Part shown: positions 24,586-38,800 of the stretch, piece by piece
How positions within the stretch are numbered: the stretch's first letter is position 1
Layout: each line of letters begins with the position of its first letter
NCBI GenBank assembly: GCA_013396525.1
Contig: VWYX01000727.1
Coordinates: 316,168 to 380,167 of the forward strand
Source: Chaetorhynchus papuensis
Taxonomy: Eukaryota; Chordata; Aves; Passeriformes; Rhipiduridae
Reading direction: 5' to 3'
DNA: 64,000 bases
Program-made: the position numbers and the translations under genes
Notes under the pieces: generated by a model
Databases searched by the model: none
Told to the model about the DNA's origin: nothing
Seen by the model: the letters and a program-made list of their open reading frames with translations, nothing else

Positions 24586-27500
24586 AAAGCTGAGCAGACA
24601 AGGAGCTCTTGAGTGCAGTTGATCTTTCTCTGGTTAGGCCCTTAAATATTAATAAGTACAAAATGTTCCAAAAGTGACTTGAAATGAGATTCCATTCATT
24701 AAAATGAGAAATTGGGGGGAAAAAATCATGTAGCAAGCGGGAACTTCTTGCACAGAACATTTTACAGAGGACTCTGAATCTGTTTTAGGCTTAGATACTG
24801 TTCCTTCCAGTTTTAGTTAGACATGTCTAGAAAAGAATACACCAAGCTTAATTTTCAGTGTATGTGAACGGATTGAGTTTGTCTTGTGTTACTGCTCTCC
24901 TGTCAGCTGTCAGGATATTATTCAGGAGCATTTCAGTGTAGAAGTAATGAATACCAAACGTAATCCTGATACTTTCTACTCCCTCAATTTGCACATCCCT
25001 TCCTCATAATAAGACCATAATGTCCCGTTGTTGACAACAATGTCTCTATTTGTTCATCCACACGCAGCCTGGCTTTTCTTGAATACCAGGGCTCTCACCT
25101 TGGACTTCTGCAGAAATGTATTTTGAGAACTAAAGGAGAATATGAAGGAGATGGAATGTAAAGATGAGAAGTAGGGGTATGCTAGATTTGCAGGTCATCT
25201 TCAGCTTTCTGAAAAGCTGTTTTTCTAGCAAAAGGAATGTGGGTGCGTTGATGGTTACTGTACTGTGTCATAGTCTCATAGGGCCTTTTGGACCTGGGAT
25301 GAAATTCATCCATGATGTTTTAAGTGGTTTCTTTGTTTGTTTTCCCTCAGGCTCCATACTAACACTTGCTGAGATGATGCTGTTTGACTTTGTCTAGCAG
25401 GTTTGTGTTTTGTTAACAGCTAAGGAAAACTGACTGAACCCTGTGTTGTGAAGCAGAACTCTTTCTCTGAAAAGTGCACATGAAGATTTAGCAGTTCAGT
25501 CCCTGCTGGGTCTACCAGGTGCTCGTGTAAAAACTAAATGCAACAACAGGAAACCAAAACCTATAAACCACTTGTAGGAGGCTGGGGTGAGTTAAGGCAG
25601 ATTTCAGACAGTACATTGGGTGCTGCGCTTCCCTGAGTTCCCTCTGCACCCCAGCCTCTTCCACGTTCGTGCAGGAGTAGAAATGGGGTAGCAGTGGCAC
25701 AAAGGGGTGGGAGGTTGTCCATAGGAACACGTCTCATAAACGAATCCATCCAGATGGCACGGGTGGCTCTCAATATTCCCTGGAAGCTGGTTGTCTGCTT
25801 ACTGAAGCCTCTCTATAAATGTAGGCTGAAAAATTTCTTGTAGATCTTCTTATGATTTTTATGTGAAAGTTTGGGAAAACTTGATTTTTCTGTTCTTAGT
25901 ATAAATTTGGAATGGGAGTGTGTGTTGGTTTTGGTTTTTGGGTCTTGGTTTATTCATTTAAAATGAAGGTCTGACAGTTGTTTGAGGGGTTTACATATTA
26001 GGTCAAAATAAAAGACATCTCTTCCCTGGCTCTCTGTAAAAGGAAAAAAGCTTCAGGCTTGAAGGATTTGCACTAACCAGTAGATATTAATGGCAATTAA
26101 AATGAAAGTCTTTCAAGATTATTTTAGCTAGGGGTTTTTTTAAGCATGGAAAATTAGACCTTTTTCACTTGATTATTGCCACATGTATGACAGTGTTGGG
26201 AAATGGCAGTGTTTAAAATGCATGGAGTTAAAATACTTGTATTTTTATTAGAGTGTTATAGTATTTGTTAATGGTTAGTTTGAAAGCAGAGTGAGGTATG
26301 GGTCTGCCTTTGCACTCTGAGCTCCACATGTGCAGAGTTGCATGGTGGTTTTGATGTTGTGGGTATGGGGAGTTACTAGAAACAGCCTGAAATTCACACC
26401 TGAACCAGCTGAGCTCAGAATGGGTGTTTGGGTAGGGATGGGTCCAGGATAGGTAGTTGGGAGAAGGTGAGAGATGAATAGCTATGATGGTGAAGCAAGT
26501 GTTTTGATATTTAGTTTTTAAGTTACTATATTTTACAATAAATCTAGTTCTAGATCAGATTCGGGTCTTTCATTTTGCAAAAGCTTCCTAAAGCTTATCT
26601 AAATTTGACTCAAGTCATTTGGAATACAGAATCTCCAAGAATCTTTTTTCCTAGTGAGCCTGAAACTGCTGAAATGTCACCATAAAAAAAAAAAAAAGTT
26701 GCTGGTTGCAGGAACAGGCTGCTGACATAAAAAGCCTGTCTTAGATCCAGCATTTGGCTGGAGGCCGGATAATGAGTTTTTATAGGAGCTTGTTGGCAAG
26801 CTTACGTTTTTGCTTAGGTTAATGTAATGTAACTGTAAGTAATTTGGGAACCTGGTACATGCAAAACAATTTTTAGACAAAATGATCTTATTATCTTTAA
26901 ATTTTAACTAAGAAGTTATTTTTATATAACCACTTCTTGTACTTCAAGCACTTTAGAAATGCCTTGGAATGTGGTTCTTTACCATGTCCTCTTTTAATGG
27001 TTAACCTACTAAATAATCCTGCAAAAATATTGACCCTCATTACATGTGTGTTTTCCTAGCCTCAGAATTTAAGCTGACTCCATTCAGTGGAGTGATTTAA
27101 AGAAAGATTTGCATTTTTAAAAGGCTAGGTAGTAATATGTGTAGGGGTAAGTCATCAGTTTCGTGAGTAAAAAAATACCACAAGTGTGTTCGTGGGTAAT
27201 GAACAGTTTATTCTGTGACCTGAAATGCGTGAGCCATCCGGGGATGAGAATGGAGCTTAGGATTTCAGTTTCCCAAATGGTGTCCATCCCTGGCAGTTAT
27301 GCCAGTGGGCCTTTTCACTGTCCTCATGGCTTTTTCAATCTTCATTCAAAGCTTCATGGTAAGGGTTGGAGATTGCTTTGTCTCAAGATGTTTTTGATGC
27401 TTCTCATTTCTTTTGTGTGATAAGTGAATGTGATTTTATGCTAAGGGGAAAGAAAACTGAATTCTGATCTTGAACCATCCGTGGAAGTGCTGGATAATAC

Positions 27501-29642
27501 CAGGCTATGAAAGATGTCCAGATCCAGCCCTGGCCTTTGAGGAGCAGTGGATAAATGTAGTTTCAACAGGAGAATGCTGAAGACTCCTGTTTCTGTCCAG
27601 GACAGCAATGCTCATCTGCACTGACTGCTCCATCCCTAAGAGGGATAGGGAAGGCGTGGGATGCGTGCTTGTCCTCCATCGTTCTGGGCTCATGGCTGCC
27701 AACCACTCCAGAAAAGGAATAACACTCTCCCATGCTTTATGATTTCCATGCCTTGCTGTATCATTAGCAGTGACAGCGTGGATGATGAACAGACAGGATT
27801 TGGTTTACAGCTGCTTTGCTGTAGGTCTCTCACATGCTATGTAAATCTGGTTGAACATAGATGGAGATCACTGTGAGGGGAGGGAGAACGATACAATTGT
27901 GCTGGTGCTTATCAGAGGTTTAAACTTCCCTCATACCATTTGTTCCCTAGTTGCTATTAATAGTAAGGCCTAGAGATATTTCTGGATGTGATAGCTGACA
28001 AGTTTCTTCATCAAATAGTCAATGAATGAGCAAGAAGTGTTTCTATTTTAAACTTTGCTTTGACAAGTAAAAGAACTTCAAAGAAGAGCTGTTCTTAGAA
28101 AATAACCTCGGTGTGGTTCCCACAAGTGTTTCTCTATAAGTGATAGATTAAACACAGGGTTGCAACTTTAAGCATCTCTGATAAAGAAAGAATTTTGTGG
28201 GGTTTTTTTTGCCAGCTGTACTGTAAGGGATTTGTATTAGTTAAAAACTTCTGTGTTTAAGGTGCTATTAGAACTTGGCAGAGGTGCAAACCTAAGACAT
28301 GTTTGAAGGGAATGATCTGGTTTGAGCTTGGTGTGAATAGTCACTGCCAAAGTGTTAGGGTAAGTGGAGAATCCATAGGGAAAGTTGAAGAGCTCTGTTG
28401 GAAAGAGGTTTGTCCTGGGAGATGAGAATTGCCTTAGGTGCAAAGGCTGTGGCAGCAAAAGGTTCTTCTGTTTTGCTCTTTATTTTTATTCCTGAAGTGA
28501 CATTTGTCTGAGTTTACCTTTGCATTTTCATCTCACACCGGTGACTGGGATGATGTGCCATGAAACTAAGCATGACTTCTAATGAAGAGGATGGTAGTGC
28601 TGACCATAGAGGACAAAAGAGTAGTACCAGAAACAAGTGCCTCAAAATAAATTTTAAAAAATCCATTTGCTGGAGCATGGCATCATCCTCCAAATGGATC
28701 TCTGTGTGCTGAGATAATTGTGCCTTTTTTGTTATAAACTGCCAGAGCAGGAGCTTGCTGGAGTGACAGAATCAAGGAACTAACTGTTGGATTTGGTTTT
28801 TTGGTTTTTTATAAGATGGAGCTTGGGACCTTTGGTACAGAATGTGATTCATTGAATGGGACCAGTTTGGCAAGTCTGGTTTAAATCAGAAATTATACAG
28901 TGCAGTGTCTTGGAAAGCTACCATTACAAGTTACACACATGAATTAAGCTTTCTTCTGTTGTCTTTTAAAAAGCAAAATGCTTCTCCAGTACAATTTCAG
29001 GGGTATACAAGATTGTCAGTTGTGGTAATTTTAAGGATTTTGGCAGTGCATTTGAATGTGATGTATGATCTGTTTCAGCAGTCTAATTTTTGGTGAGATC
29101 CTCTGCATGGATCTATCTGTGGCTTTCTTCAGTAAACCCTTGCTACTTTCTGTTTTCTTAGACTGAGGTAGTAGGGAGATATGATAGCATCCTTACTCTT
29201 TTGCTCTAGTTTGTCTGGGAATTTAAAAGTTGGTTGTGAAACTTAGTGGATTTTTCCTGTCTTTGATTAGAAGCATCACAAATTGAAGAATGTTGACTTA
29301 ACAGCTAAACTTTTTTTGTTTCAAGTAACCTGTTAGCAACTGAATTCCTAATTTGTCTTTGGAGTGCTGGTTGTTATTTTGTGCCTATTCTGACTTGCTT
29401 TAAAAACTGCCAGGAGAGAGAGGCCATGAGAGTCTGGGAAGAAGGCAAATGATCAACTACTGTAAAACAAACCGTGCATCTGTTACACTGTGAAAAAAAT
29501 GTCTGTTAAAAAGCTAAGCATGTTTTTCCTCCAGTGGCAGGAAGGCACTTGAAAGATGATTGGGAGTAGTTAGTGATAAGATTGTGTGTATTTAGATTTA
29601 TTGCAAGCTTTCTAAAATACTCGTGATTTCTTGATCTTGCAG

Positions 29643-29691
29643 AGACTCCAACCGTCATGTTAAGGTAAAGCAGAAAAGTGCAGTGCTGAAC
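29643..29691 (+). other. GRAMD4: Upstream part of first recognised GRAMD4 exon (5' UTR or N-terminal extension)
   Basis: The acceptor TTGATCTTGCAG precedes 29643. The frame of the ATG at 29692 stays open back to the acceptor for 16 codons (DSNRHVKVKQKSAVLN). The acceptor is one base out of frame, so an upstream coding exon ending in phase 2 could add an N-terminal extension. With only the canonical ATG used, this is 5' UTR. Which applies depends on the unidentified first exon. Confidence 0.6.
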
Positions 29692-29853
29692 ATGCTAAAG
29701 AAGTTGGACAAAATAAGGTTCAGAGGTCACAAGAGAGATGAGTTCCTTGATTTAGCAGAGTCTCCAAATGCTTCAGACACTGAATGTGGAGATGAAATCC
29801 CGGTGAAGATACCTCGAACGTCAGCTCGCGACAATGAAGAGCTGAGAGACCCT
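29692..29853 (+). CDS. GRAMD4: GRAMD4 coding exon 1 (residues 1-54)
   Basis: Start ATG at 29692 was chosen because it aligns with the start of human GRAMD4 (MLxxLDKIRFRGHKRD); the context AAC-ATG-C has the favourable A at -3. The exon encodes a basic stretch (KKLDKIRFRGHKR), then an acidic, serine-rich conserved block (DLAESPNASDTECGDEIP), ending in ELRDP at a phase-0 donor GTAAGT. It is 162 nt from ATG to donor. The near identity to mammals in a protein with no domain in this part suggests a conserved interaction or phosphorylation region; that role is inferred. Confidence 0.95.
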
Positions 29854-32800
29854 GTAAGTACTCGATTTAAGTATTGTTACATTATGTTTTGTAGTTTTCA
29901 GGAAAAAAAATAAAAGAAATTACTAATTCTTTATCAGTATATTATGGTTGTAACAAAGATTTGTGGACTAGGAAGTAAATTTCCAGCAATAGGCCTGCAT
30001 TTGTGGAAAGATCAATTAATTTCTTAAAAATAGGGTTCCCTGTCCCTACTTTTAATTTTAGGTATTGTGAGTTGACAGGTTTGTTAACTTTTGATGTGCT
30101 TCCGAATGCGTTTTTGTTTTGTTGAATTACTAATGAACACATGTAAAAGAAAAGGCAGCTTTTTGGTCAGAGTAGCTCAGATCTGCTCAAATGACACTGT
30201 CCAGGACTTTAAGGGTAAGATTTCTGGTTTCTTCATTAGTGTTAGAGGGTCACACCACCTCTTTCTCTGCTGCAGTGTTGTATGCAGTAGTGCTTCCATG
30301 CTATTAGAGCTGGTTTAAACCTATGAAGGCAGTGCTAAAACATTTTGGTGCTTGTAAGCAGAAGCACCAAAGCAGACCTACCCTTCTCAAAGATACTGCT
30401 TCAGAAGAACTAAAATGTTGGTTAAAAAAGTAAAATTAAATCCTTCTTTAACTGTTAAAAAATGGCTCTGGATCCATAGGCTTGGAGCGCTACAGTATAA
30501 ATTTAGATTTGCCTATATAATTGTATTGTAGAAGTGACTTGGAATTCAGTATTTATACCACCCTTTGAAAACTTACTGTGCAGTTTTTATCCCCAAAATG
30601 TGATCAGACTGTTGTCTGAAGGCTCATTTCTAGGAGCAGGGGGCTTGCTCACAGCAAGTTGCAAACTAAAGATTTCAAACTGTATATGCTTGTGCATCTC
30701 CTTTGGGGTTGGCAGCTTGTATCCGGTTCTGTAGCTATTAGCTTTTGTAAATTTAAATGGGCTTGCATAGTGCCACATTCAGTCCCACTTATGGAGAGCT
30801 TTTTTGCCAGAATGTTTTTCCTATGATCATGGAACAAACAGGTGGTAATGACAGAGCATGTTTTGGTCACAAAAAGTCTGTTATATGTAAATCCTCAAGC
30901 TTCCCAGACAAGGAAGTCTGTTAAAAGCTATTCCTTTGCTCTTACTCTACTGAAGACATCTGTCATTTGTTAGGCTGTAAGTATTGTGTATACTGGGACT
31001 AATCTCTGCTGCTGCCCTTCCAATGTGGTATTTTGTGAGTTTTTTATAGGTAAATACTGGCTTATTTTCATTAAACCTAAGGCTTTATGTTTTGTGTGGG
31101 TATATATTAGATGCCTTTTGTATTTAATCAGAAGTATCTCGATGGCAGAGCTAGAGGCTACAGAAAGATCTGCCTGAGACTCCAGATGCTATTTTATGTA
31201 TTTCTGCAGGGGAGTAGTAGCGCCTGGGGGGTATGGAGGGTAGCTGAGGGAACAGCAAGGTAAACCTGTAGTTTTGAATACTTATGAAGCCTTAACACCT
31301 GCAGTGATGCTCTCTGTTTTCTCAAAATGTTGAGCTCTGTCTGCTGCAAAGGTAACTTGGAGAAACTCTTTGCTTTCTGGCTGGTTACATACTGCAGTAG
31401 GCTGTTGTGATCTGAGTCCTTGGGACACAGTTGAGTGCAGTTCTTTAAAATCAGGGAGAAGGGGAGAGAGGAAAGCAGGAATGGCATCAAACTTGTTTTG
31501 CCCCACTCCTGATGTTTTGGTGCTCCAAACCAAGTGTGATGCTGGAACAGCCTAAGAGCAGCAGCTGTGTTAAAAATATGAGCAAAATAAGCAAATTGGT
31601 ATGAGGAAGGAGGTCTGATGTATGAGGGATAAATTTCAGATGGGAAGTTTGAGGGATTAGCAGTTGGCCCTCACAGGCATCTGCCCACTGAGCACTGCTC
31701 ACAGTCTGTAAAATGGAGAAATAGTCCCCTGTGCTGCAGAGGTGCCAAGAGTGAAGAAAGTAATGCTTATATATTTAAATCAATATTGAAGTAGTGGTGG
31801 CTGAGGTTGTGTGAACAGTGCAATTCTGAATTGTCTGTGTCTTATTGAGATTATATAGTTGAATTGTACCTGAATTGGTTTTAATTCAGTGTCTAAAACT
31901 CATAGCTTGAATTTCTCGTACAGGGTGTTTTTCTTTCATAGGCTTTTTAAGCAACTTAGTATTATACTTGTATTACACTGATCATGAGAAGACCAAGTCT
32001 TATTGGTTTCTTCCTGTTTAATACCTTTGGGAAACTGTTGAAAGCACATGAAAACCAGTGCAAGTCTTCTGTGTAAATGGAAGTTAGGCTGCCTGTCTTT
32101 TCAGATAGATGTGAGCTGTACTGTTCCTTCATTGTTTCTATTGAAATCTGGGTACAGAACTCATGGTCTTGAAAGAGCAAGTTTGGTGGCTTGGAACTGA
32201 ACATAGGCATGCAAAATTAGAGTCCTAGTCCACTTATCTGCGTCTTCATTGTCAGCCGTTCCCTAGACAAAGATTTCATCTCAGCCCCTCTCTACTTCCC
32301 TCCCTCTGCCCCTCTCTGGTGTATTAATCATTATGGAGGCATTAAGGAAAGATCTGTCTATTACAACAGCACAGTGCAGTCATATGAGTGAAGGATCCTT
32401 CTGTGCTTCACGGGTTTGCAGTGCACTTAAAAGTGTGTGCATGAGGTGCCTCTTCTTTAGGTATGTATCTGAACCTGACAAGCGTGTGCAAACACTTGAT
32501 ACAAATGGAGGTTGCAGAGTAAAAAGCCTTGCCTTAAAAGCTTGTGATTGCAGAGCCCTGACCATCTGCCAGGAAGAGCATCATCCTTTGTTGCACTTCC
32601 AGCAGATGAAGTGAGTGTTCAGTCCCAGGCCACAGATTGCACAGTGGCACTTAGTCCCAACACTTCACATGCCTTACTACACGTGTAAAATTTACACCCT
32701 GTGAAAAGACAGAAAGGATGGTCAGATGAGGTCATTATGTATTCTTTATCTTAAAACTGAGCTTTACCTATTTAGTTCAATAATAAACATCCTAACCTGT

Positions 32801-35800
32801 GTTCGGGTAAAGCACACAGCGAGCTCCTGGTTGGAGTACTCTGGAGATGGAAGGATTTATATTTTCCTTTGAATTCTCAGTGGTTTCTGAGAGTTTTTTG
32901 TTCAAAAGGTGTCTTAATTTGAACTAGTTTGGACTCGGCTTACAGGCTGGCTGCTTGCTTGTGTGGGTTTCCCCCTCTCATTTAAGTGCCCCAGCTACCA
33001 GATATGCCTTGAATAGCACGTACTTTCTTAGGTCCCTATGGGTGTTTGGGCACTGTGATCAGATCATTGCCAAGACAGCAGTGCTGGTTAACAAATTTAA
33101 CTCTCTGCTAAACATCTCTTTCAATTCCTGAATGGCTTCCCAGATTTCTTCCTTTGTTCCCTCTTTGCCATGGGTGGTTATTTAGTTTTTTTAAGGCAAG
33201 GACACTACATGCAGCACTGCTATTTCTGCATTGTTTGTAAAAACACCACAACTGCAAAATAGGTAGAGGGAGTAACCTGGTCCATTCCAAATCCATTAGC
33301 ATTTGATTTATTGTGACATTAGAAATTGAGGTAATGTTGCCTGCTCAGTAATTAAAGTCCCCTTTATTCAGCGCCACCATTCCTGTTTTTTACAGAAGGG
33401 GAGACAAGATTCAGTTCTACATGCAGGTCTATGAATGAACGTGGTGCAGAGGAGATCACATCCCCTTCAGAGAGTGGGAGAAGAACAAACTTTGTTTAAA
33501 CCTGTGGAGGCTGGCACTAACCTGGCAGTGAGAATTACAAGTAAAGCTCTCTTGTATCTGGCATATTGTACTGAAAGCAGTCTAATCTACTTATGCAACT
33601 TCCCTGCCAGTGTGCTAGGATTAAATCTGAGTTATTGTGGTACAGAAAACATTAATTTAATTGCTGTTGCAGTACAGCATGGTTTTTCCTGACATGTGTC
33701 AGTTAAAACTTTAAATGCTGCTCTGTTGGTCATCTCATTTACAGTAATTGGAAAGTTTAAAGCATGGTGCAAACATTACAGTTAAGAAGTTAAAAGTCTC
33801 TCAACCTGGCTAGCACTAGATTTTTTAAAATTTATGTAGAATATAGCTGTGTTTTAGGAGAGTGCCAGTATGGGTATGCTTCCAAGAATAGCTAAGGATT
33901 AACTATTCATGCAGATGCTTTCATTCTTAAGCATTGTTGTTGAGTTTTTCCTTTTCTTACAGCAGGTAATTGCAGCACTCATGGGGAACCCTTTCATAGT
34001 TTGAAGTAAGAGAATGCACATGAAGTGTCAGCTGAAAAGCTTAGGAGGCTAGAACTTCACAAGACGAGCTGTCTAGTTTGTTGTGTTGCTGAAGACCTCC
34101 CCCCTCCTCTCTTTTCCTCAAATGAACTCCAGTTAAAATTTTCTATTTTAAACAACCTCTTCCCTGTGTTGTGTCCCAGCCACTTTCTGGACTCTGAGGG
34201 ATGACTTGAGTGGATGGTTTTGGCCCTGGGGTTGGCATGTGGTGTCCTCACTGCTCCCCATCCTTTGTGTTTGAGAACCGCTCCTCTCCAAGTTAATTAC
34301 AAACTTGGAAATCAGACCACCATTTTGTTAGGTATTCCCAGAGAAAAATCATCCACATACATCTGATGTTGTGGAAGGAAACTGGAATCAGAGAGTTGGG
34401 CGGCTGTGTTTGTGTGATACTGAGGATGTGCTGTGCTGCAGATGGAGAGGACAGATCCACATCTGCTGAGTCAGGAAGTGCCTCGGACCCTTTCTGTGGC
34501 TGTACAGTGGCAGCAGTGCCAGCACACAGAACAAAACCCCAGGGCTTGCAGGAAGAAGGGGTTTTGGAGAGGGAGGGCAGAGAAGTCTTGGTCTGGGAGT
34601 GCTGTTACGGAAAGCCTGAACTGCAGATGGCTTGAAAAACACTTCTGTGGGGAGATGTGGATTTTAGATCTGGAGCTGTATGTGGCTTAGAGAAGCAACC
34701 CTGAACTCTGCTAGTGGATTACAGGCAGTCTGTCATCATCAAAAATGTTCCTTTAACCCCTCTGTCTCTGTGTTTACCTCAGGCATTTCTCTGTCTTCCT
34801 AGGCACTGCCAGGCCTTGCACGCAGTCTTGGCTAAGTAATAACGATTGCCAACATTTTCAGAGGGCTCCTGTGTCAAATACTGTCAAAGCTAGAGAGGCA
34901 GAAGGAAAAGCAGAAATCTGTGGAAGCCTTCAAGGCTTTTACAGTGAGTCAGAAACTAGAAAGGACATCTGTACAGTGCAGTGTAGTTAATCCAGCCCGA
35001 GTCCCAGTGCTGTCCTACAGAGGCAGCAGAGAGGAGAAACCTTTACCCAGATAAAACTGGAATTGATACAAGGATTTTGTTAACTTGTGAATTGAGTCAG
35101 ATATGCTAGCTTCAGACAGAGGGGCTTCTTTGAACTCAGAGGCAGGAATGAGAGACCTTATTTCTTGTTTTCTTAGGTGTGTTGGTGTGGGGAAAAAACT
35201 TCTGTGGCAGAAAGAGACATCTGCTTAAATGTCTCCCATGTCACTGTCCTGGGCGTGCTCAGTTCTTCTGAATGCTTCTAAATGGTAGTCATAAAACATG
35301 GTGATGCTAATTTTGGAAATAGGATGCATCACTGAACTTGTGTCACTGTGTATCTTAATAAACCGTTTTATTATTACATGATAATTACATAATCTTGCTC
35401 CTAGTATTCTAGTGAGCAGCCTTATGTTTTAACTCAGTGGATTTTTTTCCTTCATTTTTCTCTAAGTTAGAAGGTCATTGTAACCTTTTGTAGCTAGTTT
35501 AAAGATGTGTACCTTCTGATTTTTAACCCATCAGTGGGTGTCAGGCTCCTTGGATCCAATGCTTTAGCAGATAAACGTATTTGGAAACTCTAAGAATGAG
35601 TCATGTTAACTGGTATCACTCTCCCCAGTGCTATGCGCCTCTTGCTCTTTCCTTCTTCCTTAGAGGCACTGTTAAGGTATCCTGGGCTTTAATTATTGAC
35701 TCAACGTCTCTGAAGAAGCAAAAGCAGAGCTGGTTCTCTAGACAGATTTCTGAAATGTAGCACATCTTTGGGTGAAATATCTTGAGTATCTTTAATGAGG

Positions 35801-38800
35801 ATGAGAAATATGCTTAGATACTTGCTGGTCCCTTCTTTTTCCTCTCCTCCTCACCTCCGTTTCTGTGCTCCTTTCCCTGCCACAGCACCTGGGGTTGGGG
35901 TGGGAAGCAGCTGCTGTCTAAGCACACGGCTGATGCCCAGAGTCCAGGCACATTCCTTTTGAGTACAGCACCTTGCTCTTTGACTTGTGTGTGATTTTAT
36001 TTATTTTATCAATGAAATATTTAAGCAGTGGCACTATTTCTTCAGGCTGCTCCCTGTGAACTCGTGCATGCTTGGAGCGGAGATTGTCCCTGTGTACTAG
36101 ATGTGGAAATACAACACAGAAAGCTGTGCATTAACACCTGGGCAGCACTCTGTATTTTAATAACACTTCCTTTGTGCCTGACTGTCGAATGTGTTGTAAG
36201 GGTGCTGCTGTTTGGCTTCAGCCACACCATCCTCCTTGGGGCTCTCCAAATGTCTGGCAAGTGATAGCACTAAATCTTGCAGTGTAAATAAATACAACCC
36301 AGCTCTGTAGATAAGAGATCAGGAGATCAGCACAGAGGTTAATTGGCATCCTGTGCTCATCTGGAAACAGTCTCTGATACGCTTCTGCAGTGGCTGGAGC
36401 AGTTGCAAGTGGCATCTCTCACTGCACCTCCCTGGCTAAAGGCAGGAGTGACTGGGAATGTGGAGCATGGCGAGGAGGATGCTGTGCTGCAGCTCCCTGT
36501 GTGAGGACTGCCCTGGGGTCTGTCCCTCTCTGCTGTGGCATGATTCGTGCCAGCTCCAAAATGGGAAGTAGCCCAAGGCTGCTGCTGAGCTCACAGCTTC
36601 TGCTCCTTGTCAGGGCCAGCAGTGTTGACAGAGTGCTGTGTGGGTGGGTGCTGTTCAGGGGACTGGAAATAGCATCTCAGCTTGGCACTGTATTGAGCGA
36701 GCCCAGGTGGGGAGTTGGTGATAGGTAAATGCTGGGCAGTAACTGCCCACAGAGTGCTAATGTGCCTGTATAGACAAATTCTGAGGCTTAAACTCAGCAT
36801 CTCTTCAGTTCAAGCAAGAAAACAGATGTTTAGTAGATATTTTCACACTGTTTTATCTTGAAAGTGCAAATCAATCTCAACTGTCAAAGTGCTTTGCTCT
36901 CAGTAAGAGTTCTGCACATCTTTCCTAAAACAGAGAAAATGTCTTAATTTAATGTCTCCTGTAGATTACTTGAGTTTATATGTATGTAATTAAGCTGTCA
37001 TGGTTAAATATATGCAAGCTGGCGTTTGAAATGAATACAGTCCCTGTATGTTTTCAGAGTTCAAACAAGGAATGGGGAATAGTCAGAATATGTAAATAAA
37101 TTTTTTTTTTTGTCTTGAGATAATTTCTGAGATGTAGGCTTCTGTAATCTATCACTTTGGTTTTGAGTATAAGATGCTAGGGAAGCTCCTGTAATTCTCA
37201 CTGACAGATTTTTCGTGCCTAGTGGGGACTGTACACAAGCGCTGAACAGCCATTACCTGGGAGATGCCCTCAGCCACCCTTTTCCCTGCTGTCTGAAAAT
37301 GCCCACCTTCTGAGAGAAAGAAGGCATCACCTGCCTTCTGCTGTGTGGGCTTGGGGTTTTTCTATGTTTCCTTAATGAAGGTGGTGGTTGTCACTGGTCT
37401 CACTAACTAATGAAACTGCTTTTTAATTCCTGCTTTCTGCAGTATTTTCAGTATTCTGCTGAGTTCATTCAAGGGATGCTGGTAAACCTGTTGAGGCATG
37501 CAATCTTCTGATTTTCCCCTCTCCTAGCCTGCCAGGATGAGCTCCAACAGCCTTCTGCAGTAACTGGGTTGTGGGGGAGTGAGGAACCCTTTCCTTGCTG
37601 AGAGACTGTGGCCTTGAGAATTACACGTTCTATAAGTGGATATTAAAATGTACAATATGTGTTTTTCAGTAGCTCAGTAATTATCTAGAAAAGTATTACT
37701 TTTGCTAGCGTCACAATTTTATATGTAAAGTGTGTTGCATTGACCATTCATTTTAAGGGAAGGGGAGAGGGATAGTATAAATATGGCTTTTCAGTCAGCA
37801 GAAGAAAGGCTTAAGTGATGATGCAGTAGAACTGATAAGGGTGGTGGAAATACTTGTTTTCTGTAACTTCCCAAGGTTTGCAGAAGTGTGCTCTGTAAAC
37901 TCACATTTGATTAGCTTTCACTCACTTGTTTTGGTAATCTGGTGCTGAAAGAGGTGTGTAGAGTTGTTGATACTTGCATGTTTCTCACATGCTTGTTTCT
38001 TTATTGCCCCAGAAATCAGTTGATGTATTTAAATGACAAAAAAAAAAGTGCATCTGAGCTTTCAGTGTGTTCGGCTTTTTGCAGGCTGGTCCAGGGACCG
38101 TCATCATGGCTTCAGGAGTCCAGGATTTTAACAGAACAGAATCTGACAGACTGAATGAGATCAAAGGTCACCTGGAAATAGCCTTACTGGAAAAACACTT
38201 TTTACGTAAGTATAAAATACTCTGTGGAGAGGAAGGGCTTAAGCCTTCTGAAATAATGTTTCTCTAACTGTACAAGTTGTCATCAGAATTCTGAGGTGTG
38301 CTGATGTGCAGATAGCATGTGGGCTTATGTTTCCCTAAGAGGAACTTAAAAGCATTCCCAGGGTTTCTGGGTCACTTGGGTGTTTTTTTCCTCATTGCAT
38401 TCCTCACAACATACTCACTGTGTGACAAAAGCTGCTCAGTTGAAGTCTTGATGTTGACATCTGCAGGTTATCTTAGAACTAAGTCAGCCTTAATGTCCCT
38501 GCAATAGATGTTCTTCTTTCTAGTAGTAATTGCTAAGAAGAGATTTCTGGAGGGGAGACCAGTTCATTTTCTTGGCAGCTGTTTCAACAAATAATGCATC
38601 TTAAAACATGTCTTGTAACATTTTATAAATTATTGGTAAGTGGTGTAAGAAATACAGGGAAGAGTGTCTGTAGATTTCAAGTGTTAGTTGTTTGGGTTTA
38701 TGTTTATATATATGTATGTATGTGTGTATAATGAGAAAAAGTTGTCACATGGCTAGAGGCAGCTGCAAGGTTTTGGGGATTTTATCTCAGCAGGTCTGAA

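Larger units (their letters stand above)
6231..29642 (+). other. GRAMD4: Probable GRAMD4 first intron (5' noncoding region)
   Basis: About 23.4 kb lies between the CpG island and the first recognised coding exon. If the first exon is in the island, this is the first intron. It is AT-rich and free of credible coding exons. Recognisable contents are a minus-strand CR1 (9860-10360), short hairpins (11127-11164, 11464-11489), a solo LTR (20041-20480), short tandem duplications near 22.6 and 23.1 kb, poly-T tracts and a CR1 3' end (24502-24585). I saw nothing specific in the remaining stretches. Alternative first exons or lncRNAs are possible but cannot be seen from sequence alone. Confidence 0.6.

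Noticed and set aside
29164..29187. TGAGGTAGTAGG, identical to the 5' 12 bases of let-7 microRNAs
   Set aside because: The following bases diverge from every let-7 form I know, no matching star arm lies downstream, and the only weak pairing is with upstream sequence, which is the wrong arm. Probably coincidence.
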